A stretch of DNA of 10,321 bases, taken from NCBI GenBank assembly GCA_937901625.1, contig CALDIE010000100.1, forward strand, positions 1 through 10,321. Reading direction: 5' to 3'. Below the pieces are notes generated by a model. That model searched no databases, was not told the origin of the DNA, and saw only the letters and a program-made list of their open reading frames with translations. The DNA is from an uncultured Lachnospiraceae bacterium (lineage in GTDB: Bacteria > Bacillota > Clostridia > Lachnospirales > Lachnospiraceae). Both the position numbers and the translations under genes were made by a program. Within the stretch, counting starts at the first letter, position 1; each line of letters opens with the position of its first letter. Of this stretch, positions 1 through 6,175 are shown one piece after another.

Positions 1-59
1 GTGGTTAATCTGTCGCTCTATGCTCCGGAGGCAGGCACTTACACGCTGAGAGTGGTATC
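1..59. other. 5' edge sequence not continuous with GatA (possible chimeric end)
   Basis: The GatA reading frame upstream of about position 57 reads S-G-I and then residues unlike GatA, and it meets an in-frame TAA at 6-8. Neither other forward frame shows the expected GatA segment, which is normally a long helix leading to a 'YDxILGP' turn. Frame 1 is open from base 1 to a TGA at 61-63. It would encode 20 residues ending in a glycine/tyrosine beta-strand pattern (APEAGTYTLRV), which resembles the C-terminal strand of a beta-sandwich protein. An open frame this short can arise by chance. The stretch may be a chimeric contig end, a rearrangement, or sequence error. It is too short to name. Confidence 0.4.
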
Positions 60-314
60 CTGATCCTCGGACCGGTGGCGCCGACAACGGCACCGAAGTT
101 GGGCGAGAGCCTTTCGGATCCGATGAAGATGTATCTGGGAGATATTTATACGATCTCCGTTAACCTGGCGGGACTTCCGGGCTTATGCCTGCCCTGCGGA
201 ACGGATGCAAAGGGACTGCCCATCGGATTGCAGCTGATCGCGGATCGTTTCCGTGAAGATGTGCTGATCCGGGCAGGATATACATACGAGTGCCTTACGG
301 CAGGAAAAGAGTAA
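60..314 (+). CDS. gatA: Glutamyl-tRNA(Gln)/aspartyl-tRNA(Asn) amidotransferase subunit A, C-terminal fragment
   Basis: This is the last ~84 residues of GatA, the amidase subunit of GatCAB. GatA releases ammonia from glutamine for transamidation of mischarged Glu-tRNA(Gln) or Asp-tRNA(Asn). The recognisable C-terminal block runs through ILGPVAPTTAPKLGE, then DPMKMYLGDIYTISVNLAG, then LPGLCLPCG and LPIGLQLIADRF. All of these are characteristic of the amidase-signature family tail. The Ser-cisSer-Lys catalytic triad would lie upstream and is not in the window. The GTG at 75 is an internal Val codon, not a start. The true frame enters from upstream, but GatA-like sequence stops being recognisable just before position 60. 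The gene ends with TAA 17 nt before gatB, consistent with the usual gatC-gatA-gatB operon. Identity is secure. Whether the gene is intact cannot be judged, because the first bases of the window do not fit. Confidence 0.9.
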   Translation: MILGPVAPTTAPKLGESLSDPMKMYLGDIYTISVNLAGLPGLCLPCGTDAKGLPIGLQLIADRFREDVLIRAGYTYECLTAGKE

Positions 315-331
315 AGCAGAAGGAGCGGATT

Positions 332-1762
332 ATGGCAAAAGAGTACGAAACCGTCATCGGACTGGAAGTACATATTGAGTTGTCTACAAAGACAAAGATT
401 TTTTGCGGATGTTCTACGGCATTTGGAGGAGACCCGAATACGCATACCTGTCCGGTATGTACCGGTATGCCCGGATCTTTGCCGGTATTGAACAGATCCG
501 TGGTGGAATACGCGATGGCAATGGGACTTGCAACCCATTGTGATATCACCCGTCACGGAAAGTTTGACAGAAAGAATTATTTCTATCCGGATAATCCGCA
601 GAATTATCAGATTTCCCAGCTTTATCTTCCGATATGCAGAAACGGTTATGTGGAGATAGAGACGTTAGATGGCGTTAAGAAGGTCGGGATCCATGAGATC
701 CATATGGAGGAAGACGCGGGAAAGTTGATCCACGACGAATGGGCGGATGCTTCATTGGTAGATTACAACCGTTCCGGAGTTCCCCTGATCGAGATCGTAT
801 CCGAACCGGATATGCGAAGCGCCAAAGAGGTGATCGCCTACCTGGAAAAACTGAAGATGTTCGCGCAGTATCTCGGGATTTCCGATTGTAAGTTACAGGA
901 AGGATCCATGAGAGCGGATGTAAACCTTTCGATCCGTGAAAAAGGTTCTGCGGAGTACGGTACCCGTACGGAGATGAAAAACCTGAATTCCTTTACTTCC
1001 ATTACCCATGCGATCCAGGGGGAGACGGAGAGGCAGATCGATCTGATCGAGGAAGGCAAGGCTGTCGTTCAGGAGACCAGAAGATGGGATGATACAAAAG
1101 CGGAGTCCTATGCGATGCGAAGCAAAGAGGATGCGCAGGACTATCGTTATTTCCCCGATCCGGATCTGATTCCTGTAGATATCTCTGATGAGTGGATCGA
1201 GCGTATCCGCTCAAAACAGCCGGAGTTTCGCCCGGAGAAGATGGAGCGTTATCGCAAAGAATACGGGATCCCGGATTATGACATCGAGATCATTACCGGA
1301 AGTAAGCATATGGCCGATATCTTCGAAGCAGCCACGGCGATCTGCGATCAGCCTAAAAAGGTATCCAACTGGCTTATGGTGGAGACCATGCGCCTCTTAA
1401 AGGAAAAGGTGATGGATCCGGAAGATATCCGTTTTTCGCCGGAGCATCTCGCGGCGTTGATCGAACTGGTGGATACCAAGGTGATCAACCAGCCGGTAGC
1501 CAAGCAGATCTTTGAAGTAATGTTTGAGGAGGATGTGGATCCGAAGCAGTATGTGGAAGACCACGGCTTAAAGCAGGAGAGCGATGAAGGCGCCATCCGC
1601 GCGATCTGTGAAAAGGCGATCAGCGAAAACCCGCAGTCTGTAGCGGATTACAAGGCCGGTAAGGAAAAAGCCATCGGCTTTTTGGTGGGACAGGTAATGA
1701 AGGCTTCCAGGGGAAAGGCGGATCCCGGAACAGTCAATGCGCTGCTTAAGGAAATGCTTTAA
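332..1762 (+). CDS. gatB: Aspartyl/glutamyl-tRNA amidotransferase subunit B
   Basis: GatB is the kinase/transamidase and tRNA-binding subunit of cytosolic GatCAB. It phosphorylates the side chain of Glu or Asp on mischarged tRNA and then amidates it with ammonia supplied by GatA. I chose ATG 332 because AGGAG (321-325) lies 6 nt upstream and the protein then begins MAKEYETVIGLEVHIEL, the normal family start. The ATG-less extension back to 290 overlaps gatA and lacks a ribosome site. The product is 476 residues, normal for GatB. Visible motifs are EVHIEL (12-17), a Cys cluster C25/C27 and C40/C43 (CxC and CPVC), FDRKNYFYPDNPQNYQISQ (78-96), HMEEDAGKL, DYNRSGVPLIEIVSEPD, LQEGSMRADVN and GTRTEMKNLNSF. 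A YqeY-like helical tail covers about residues 430-476 and ends in GKADPGTVNALLKEML; it binds the tRNA elbow. The gene is probably co-transcribed with gatA. No terminator is visible after it. No key motif is missing. Confidence 0.97.
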   Translation: MAKEYETVIGLEVHIELSTKTKIFCGCSTAFGGDPNTHTCPVCTGMPGSLPVLNRSVVEYAMAMGLATHCDITRHGKFDRKNYFYPDNPQNYQISQLYLPICRNGYVEIETLDGVKKVGIHEIHMEEDAGKLIHDEWADASLVDYNRSGVPLIEIVSEPDMRSAKEVIAYLEKLKMFAQYLGISDCKLQEGSMRADVNLSIREKGSAEYGTRTEMKNLNSFTSITHAIQGETERQIDLIEEGKAVVQETRRWDDTKAESYAMRSKEDAQDYRYFPDPDLIPVDISDEWIERIRSKQPEFRPEKMERYRKEYGIPDYDIEIITGSKHMADIFEAATAICDQPKKVSNWLMVETMRLLKEKVMDPEDIRFSPEHLAALIELVDTKVINQPVAKQIFEVMFEEDVDPKQYVEDHGLKQESDEGAIRAICEKAISENPQSVADYKAGKEKAIGFLVGQVMKASRGKADPGTVNALLKEML

Positions 1763-1772
1763 AGAAATTCTA

Positions 1773-1801
1773 TTGTAAAATGTTAACAAAATTGATATAA
1801 T
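1773..1801 (+). promoter_or_regulatory. Strong sigma-A-type promoter with extended -10
   Basis: TTGTAA (1773-1778) is separated by exactly 17 nt from a perfect TATAAT (1796-1801). A TG at 1793-1794 adds an extended -10 element. Transcription should start near 1807-1809 and give a ~50-nt leader before the sigma-like gene. The surrounding DNA is AT-rich, unlike the flanking coding DNA. The gene is therefore probably under constitutive housekeeping transcription, and I see no ECF-type (AAC-containing) autoregulatory promoter. AGGAGG at 1843-1848, 11 nt before the ATG at 1860, provides the ribosome site. Confidence 0.85.
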
Positions 1802-1859
1802 TCACTCAAATTTTTCATTCACTGCGATTGGTATGTGTATATAGGAGGGGTATTGCAGT

Positions 1860-2537
1860 ATGGATACGACATTTGAACTGATCAGGGTCATGAGGGGTGC
1901 GGCGAAAGGTAATAAGGACGATTTCCGGAAGCTTTTCCGTGTTATAGCCGATGATATGTATTTTCAGGTTGTCCTGGTGGTATGCGATCCTGTGGAGACG
2001 GATCGCGTGATGAAGGATCTGTTTTCCTACATCTACAGGAATGCGCTGTTGATCGAAAATCCCGAGAATGCGGCTGAATGGATCAATACGGTGATCACGC
2101 AAAGGACGACTAGCTGGTTAAAGGTAAATCGTGCGGCGATGATCGCGGCTGATAAAAAGGAACTCTATCCCGTTCCCACGGGGCCGGATGCGTATCTTCC
2201 CGGAAATGAGATCGAGGATGAGGATTTCAACAGGATAATGATCGAGGCTGTCTGCAATATGCCGGAGGTGATCCGTCAGACAGCGCTGGCATTCTACTTT
2301 GACGATCTTCCGATGGAGGTGATCATCGACAGTACGGATGTGGATAAGAGCCTGATCAAGCGTCGTTGTCAGTTTGTGGAGAGAACCTGTTCATTTAAGG
2401 TGCAGGATTTCTGTAAGGCTAATCGTCTTGGTATGAGAGAGGTCAATTCCCAGAGAGTCCGTCAGGTTCTTAAGGAGATGGCCGGATATTATAAGTATCC
2501 TTCCACGGAAGAAGTGATCGTGCAGGTATTGTCGTAG
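1860..2537 (+). CDS. Divergent ECF-sigma-like protein (region 2 + region 4 architecture)
   Basis: I do not recognise this 225-residue protein as a named gene, but its layout matches a sigma-70/ECF factor. Residues ~14-87 resemble region 2: a 'RGAAKGNKDDFRKLFRVIADDMY' start, then a helix with DPVETDRVMKDLFSYIYRNA where ECF factors have the acidic 'DPEEAEDLVQEVF' core-binding helix, then WINTVITQRTTSWL where they have 'WLYRIARNLAIDLL'. A polar linker (~88-126) follows. Residues ~127-180 resemble region 4: NMPEVIRQTALAFYF corresponds to 'LPPRQREVLVLRYF', and DLPMEVIIDSTDVDKSLIKRR to the helix-turn-helix. A further ~45-residue C-terminal extension has no obvious match. No membrane segment or signal peptide is visible. 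The conserved positions are degenerate, so it may not be an active sigma factor; it could be a sigma-derived regulator or partner. No anti-sigma gene is adjacent. The unit is bounded by its own promoter and terminator. The family link is inference from pattern matching. Confidence 0.6.
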   Translation: MDTTFELIRVMRGAAKGNKDDFRKLFRVIADDMYFQVVLVVCDPVETDRVMKDLFSYIYRNALLIENPENAAEWINTVITQRTTSWLKVNRAAMIAADKKELYPVPTGPDAYLPGNEIEDEDFNRIMIEAVCNMPEVIRQTALAFYFDDLPMEVIIDSTDVDKSLIKRRCQFVERTCSFKVQDFCKANRLGMREVNSQRVRQVLKEMAGYYKYPSTEEVIVQVLS

Positions 2538-2562
2538 ACAGTTTTTAAGTGACATGAGAGTT

Positions 2563-2604
2563 AAGGTGTCTGACCGGAGTACGGTTGGACACCTTTATTT
2601 TTTT
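2563..2604 (+). terminator. Rho-independent terminator after the sigma-like gene
   Basis: AAGGTGTC (2563-2570) pairs perfectly with GACACCTT (2588-2595). The stem extends inward through TGACC/GGTTG, including two G-T wobbles, to give about 13 bp around a 7-nt loop. TATTTTTTT follows at 2596-2604. The reverse orientation lacks a comparable T-run, so the terminator acts on the + strand only. It isolates the upstream gene from addB. Confidence 0.95.
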
Positions 2605-2626
2605 CGTATCTGCTGTTTATAAGGGA

Positions 2627-2656
2627 TGGAAATGGGACGATAGAATGTCGTACAAT
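2627..2656 (+). promoter_or_regulatory. Possible weak promoter for addBA
   Basis: TACAAT (2651-2656) is a good -10 match, 53 nt upstream of the addB start. The best -35 candidate is TGGAAA (2627-2632) with an 18-nt spacer, a poor match. An upstream terminator ends at 2604, so addBA needs its own promoter in 2605-2708, and this is the best candidate there. I saw no convincing LexA-type operator by eye. Confidence 0.45.
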
Positions 2657-2664
2657 AGGATAGC

Positions 2665-2688
2665 CAGGAGATTCAGGAGATTCAGGAG
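2665..2688 (+). repeat. 9-bp tandem repeat with Shine-Dalgarno-like cores in the addB leader
   Basis: ATTCAGGAG occurs twice back to back (2671-2679, 2680-2688), preceded by a partial copy CAGGAG (2665-2670). CAGGAG therefore appears three times at exact 9-nt spacing. The true addB ribosome site is GGAGGA (2698-2703), 5 nt before ATG 2709. Each repeat core contains AGGAG, so the leader displays four potential anti-SD pairing sites within about 40 nt. The function is unknown: it may be a chance microduplication or a ribosome standby region. Confidence 0.8.
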
Positions 2689-2708
2689 TAAAAACCCGGA
2701 GGAAGAAG

Positions 2709-5700
2709 ATGTCATTAAGATATTATATCGGTGGTGCGGGCAGCGGAAAGAGCACCCGCCTGTATAAGGATATTATCAATCGGTCATTAAAAGAACCTGA
2801 ACGAGAGTTTTTGATCATTGTTCCGGATCAGTTTACCATGCAGACGCAAAAGGAGATCGTTGAGATCCATCCGAGGAACGGGATCATGAACATCGATGTT
2901 CAAAGTTTTACCCGGCTTGCGGAACGTGTGGAAAACGAAGTGGGAGGCCTTAAGAGAAAGATTTTGGACGATACGGGAAAGAATCTGATCCTTCGAAAAG
3001 TGGCATCCTCTCTGATGGCGGAATTGCCTTCGATAGGTCCTTTTTTGAAAAAACAGGGTTACATCCACGAAGTGAAATCGGTGATCTCCGAGTTTATGCA
3101 ATATGGTCTGTCGGCGGAGGATGTGGACCGTCTGGCTCTGTATGCGGACGCGAAACCGGTCCTGTCGGGGAAATTAAAAGATATCAACCGTCTGTACAAA
3201 TCTTTCGGTGAATATCTGGGCGATCATTATATCACCAAGGAAGAGAAGCTGGATGTCCTGGCGCAAAATCTTATGAAGTCGACGCGTCTTAAGGGATGTG
3301 TGGTGGCTTTGGACGGTTTTACCGGCTTTACGCCGGTACAGCTCCACGTGATCGCTTCTTTGATGAGGCTTCAGGCTGAGGTGATCGTTACCGTTATCCT
3401 GCCGCCCAAAGAGTACCAAAAGGGCTTTTCCGATATCTGTGAACAGTCCCTTTTTTACTTAAGTGCCACGACGGTAAGAAGCCTTGATCAGCTGGCCGTA
3501 GAAAACGGATGTGAACGGGGGGCGGATGTATTCTTATCGGAAGATCCGGTGGAAAGATATGCTGCCTGCCCGGTATTGGGGCATCTGGAGCAGAATCTCT
3601 TCAGGGAGGATAAGGAAGAACCCCTGGATGCAGATGTATCCGAACATCTGGAAATATTTGCTGCTAAGGATCCGAGAGAAGAGATGGCAATAGTGTGCCG
3701 TAAGATACGTGATCTTACCATGACGGAGGGCTATGGATATCACGAGATCGCGGTTGTGACAGGCGATATAGAACGCTACGCGCCGTACGCGAGAGAGTGT
3801 TTTGACCGCTACGGGATACCCTGCTTTCTGGATCAAAGCCATCGCCTGGAACAAAACCCCTTTGTGGAATATATCCGTTCCGCCCTGTTAGTGGTGACGC
3901 ACGGATTTACCTATGAGAATGTGATGCAGTTTTTGCGTACCCAAATGACGGGGATCGATCAGATGCAGATCGACCGGCTCGACAATTACCTGTATGCGAC
4001 CGGACTGCAGGGGGAGAAGTTCTGGAAGCGAGACTTTGCCAGAAGAACGGACAGGATGAAACAGTTGGATCGATCCTCGAAAGAATCGGAGGAAATACGG
4101 CCTTCGATGGCACTTTTACGCTCTTTAAACGATACAAGAAAACGGATCATGGAGATCCTCGATCCGTTGATAGCGGGCAGAGACTGTACCAAACCGGAGG
4201 AACTGGGCAAGGCCATCTATCGGTTTTGCGCAGACCAGGATCTGAACGGGAAGATGCGGGATATTGCCGCTTACTTCAAAGAGGCAGGAGACCGCGCAAA
4301 GGAACTGGAATATTCGCAGATCTATAAAAAGATCATGGAGCTCTTAGAGCAGATGGTAGAGCTTCTTGAAGGCGAGGAAATGGAGATCGGCGAGTTTGCG
4401 GAAATCTTCTTTGCCGGGATCGGAGAGATCAAGGTCGGGATCATTCCGTTGGATGTAGACAGAGTTGTGATCGGCGATATGGAGAGGACCAGACTTAAAA
4501 AGATCCGCGCTCTTTTCTTTGTGGGCTGTAACGACGGCGTCATCCCTAAGGGGAACGGGAACGGAGGCATGATCTCCGATATGGATCGTGAGTTTTTGAA
4601 GGATTCGGGCTATACACTTTCACCGACTCCCAGACAGAAGATGTTTATTCAGAGGCTGTATCTGTACTACGTGATGTGCAGACCGACACAAAAACTGATC
4701 CTCTCCTTTGCTGAGACCGATCAGGAGGGAAAGGCGATACGGCCGTCCTATCTGATCGAAACAGTCCGAAGCCTGTATACCGATCTGCCGATACAGACAC
4801 TGAGCACCGAACAGGGAGCGGATACGATCTATACGAAAGAGGACGAACGTTTGTGTCTGGCACAACTGCTTAGGGAATACGCCGGCCGGACGCTTACAGA
4901 AGATAAGAAAGCTTTATTTTATACCCTGTATGCCGAAAATAAGGACAGAGCACAGACGGAGATCTTACGGGATGCGGCGTTCTGTCAGTATATTGCGGAA
5001 CCCTTAAGCCGTCAGGCCGTTAAAAACCTGTACGGAGACAGGCTTCCGGTAAGTATCAGCAGTCTGGAACGCTTTGCCGCGTGTGCCTTTTCGCATTTTT
5101 TAAGTTACGGACTCTCGCTTAAAGAGCGTGAGGACAGTACGGTCAGCAGCCTGGATGTGGGCAATCTGTATCACGGTATTTTAGAGCGTTTCGGAAGGCT
5201 TTTAAAGAATAAAGGAATGGAATGGGACGCACTGGATCTTACGACCCTGGAGGTGCTGTTAAAACAGGCGGAGGATGCGGAGATCGCATTGCAGGATCCG
5301 GATAAGATCTATCTGGACGCCCGGACGAGCTATGCGCTTGAAAGGATCCACAGGATCCTGCTAAGAAGCATATCGGTTACCGCGAAACAGCTCTCAAAGG
5401 GCAAATTTAAGCCCGAGCGATATGAGGAAACCTTTCTGGAAAACCTGGATACGGACAGCGAACTCAAGGTTGTTATCAGAGGTAAGATCGACAGGATGGA
5501 TCTGTTTGAGAGCGATGATCGCGTCTATGTAAAAGTGGTGGATTATAAGTCCGGACAACGAAAGCTGGACCTTTCGATGGTATACTACGGTCTTCAGTTG
5601 CAGCTTCCTGTCTATATGGAGTATGCGAAGCGCTGTATTGAAAAGTACATGGAGGAAAAGAAAGATGCCAGGAAGGAAGTGGTCACGGCAGCGGCCTTCT

Positions 5701-6173
5701 ATTCTCGCTTAAGCGACCCGATCGTAAAGCTTGAGGGCAGCAGGGAAGATGAGCAGGATGACGTATTTGAGCGTATCTTAAAGGAACTCAGATGGACGGG
5801 CGTGATCTTAAACGAGGATGAAGTGGTAAAAGGTCTTGACGGAGATATCGGACAAAAATCCGATGTGATCTGCGTGACGGTGAATAAAGACGGCAGTTTT
5901 TCCAAAAACTCGGAGACTTTTTCCGAAGATGACTTAAAAACGCTGGTGGAATATGCGGATCATAAGGTAAAAGAACTGGCAGGACGGATCGGCGTTGGAG
6001 ACAAAATACTCAAACCATGCGGTGATAATGCATGCGATTACTGTTCCTACAGGGATGTATGCGGTCTGGATAGCAAAATCCCGGGGTATGAGAAGCAGGA
6101 TGTGGATATCAAGGGATCGGAAGCCCTGCAGCGGATGAGAGATGTACTTTCCGAAAAGAAGGATGAGGAGTAA
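2709..6173 (+). CDS. addB: ATP-dependent helicase/deoxyribonuclease subunit B (AddB)
   Basis: AddB partners AddA in the AddAB enzyme, which resects double-strand DNA ends and loads RecA after Chi recognition. AddB supplies an inactivated helicase fold for Chi recognition and a nuclease that cuts one strand. The product is 1154 residues, close to the Bacillus subtilis length. Walker A GGAGSGKS is at residues 8-15 near the N-terminus, followed by FLIIVPDQFTMQTQ, typical of AddB. The C-terminal PD-(D/E)XK nuclease shows H822 (NLYHGILERF), D928/D931 (GKIDRMD), and D945-Y946-K947 (VVDYKSG) with QLQLPVYM after it. Four cysteines embrace the nuclease as the 4Fe-4S staple: C792, then C1109, C1112 and C1118, with the CxxCx5C spacing of the family. 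Nothing essential is missing. ATG 2709 has GGAGGA 5 nt upstream. The stop is 2 nt before addA, so the two genes are translationally coupled in one operon. Confidence 0.97.
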   Translation: MSLRYYIGGAGSGKSTRLYKDIINRSLKEPEREFLIIVPDQFTMQTQKEIVEIHPRNGIMNIDVQSFTRLAERVENEVGGLKRKILDDTGKNLILRKVASSLMAELPSIGPFLKKQGYIHEVKSVISEFMQYGLSAEDVDRLALYADAKPVLSGKLKDINRLYKSFGEYLGDHYITKEEKLDVLAQNLMKSTRLKGCVVALDGFTGFTPVQLHVIASLMRLQAEVIVTVILPPKEYQKGFSDICEQSLFYLSATTVRSLDQLAVENGCERGADVFLSEDPVERYAACPVLGHLEQNLFREDKEEPLDADVSEHLEIFAAKDPREEMAIVCRKIRDLTMTEGYGYHEIAVVTGDIERYAPYARECFDRYGIPCFLDQSHRLEQNPFVEYIRSALLVVTHGFTYENVMQFLRTQMTGIDQMQIDRLDNYLYATGLQGEKFWKRDFARRTDRMKQLDRSSKESEEIRPSMALLRSLNDTRKRIMEILDPLIAGRDCTKPEELGKAIYRFCADQDLNGKMRDIAAYFKEAGDRAKELEYSQIYKKIMELLEQMVELLEGEEMEIGEFAEIFFAGIGEIKVGIIPLDVDRVVIGDMERTRLKKIRALFFVGCNDGVIPKGNGNGGMISDMDREFLKDSGYTLSPTPRQKMFIQRLYLYYVMCRPTQKLILSFAETDQEGKAIRPSYLIETVRSLYTDLPIQTLSTEQGADTIYTKEDERLCLAQLLREYAGRTLTEDKKALFYTLYAENKDRAQTEILRDAAFCQYIAEPLSRQAVKNLYGDRLPVSISSLERFAACAFSHFLSYGLSLKEREDSTVSSLDVGNLYHGILERFGRLLKNKGMEWDALDLTTLEVLLKQAEDAEIALQDPDKIYLDARTSYALERIHRILLRSISVTAKQLSKGKFKPERYEETFLENLDTDSELKVVIRGKIDRMDLFESDDRVYVKVVDYKSGQRKLDLSMVYYGLQLQLPVYMEYAKRCIEKYMEEKKDARKEVVTAAAFYSRLSDPIVKLEGSREDEQDDVFERILKELRWTGVILNEDEVVKGLDGDIGQKSDVICVTVNKDGSFSKNSETFSEDDLKTLVEYADHKVKELAGRIGVGDKILKPCGDNACDYCSYRDVCGLDSKIPGYEKQDVDIKGSEALQRMRDVLSEKKDEE
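6165..6170 (+). promoter_or_regulatory. addA ribosome binding site inside the addB 3' end
   Basis: GAGGAG encodes the final two Glu codons of addB and lies 5 nt before the addA ATG at 6176. It fixes the addA start and implies that ribosomes finishing addB can reinitiate on addA, which would help keep subunit synthesis balanced. Confidence 0.8.
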
Positions 6174-6175
6174 GT

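Noticed and set aside
290..331. N-terminal extension of gatB by 14 residues
   Set aside because: It overlaps the gatA end, has no ribosome site, and the residues are not GatB-like. ATG 332 has a good Shine-Dalgarno site and the family's usual start.
146..556. 136-residue open frame on the - strand across the gatA-gatB junction
   Set aside because: It is antisense to two clearly coding genes and shows no recognisable domain.
1763..1800. Hairpin around GTTAAC after gatB as a terminator
   Set aside because: It is only a 6-bp AT-rich palindrome with no T-run. The stretch is better explained as promoter spacer.
2605..2708. Riboswitch or LexA-type operator before addB
   Set aside because: No conserved riboswitch core or convincing inverted-repeat operator was seen. 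Only a weak -10, the 9-bp repeat and the ribosome site can be supported.
2585..2767. Small + strand open frame covering the addB leader
   Set aside because: It begins inside the terminator stem, has no ribosome site at its possible starts (2585, or ATG 2645), and overlaps addB out of frame. The RRFRRFR run in it is just the 9-bp DNA repeat translated.
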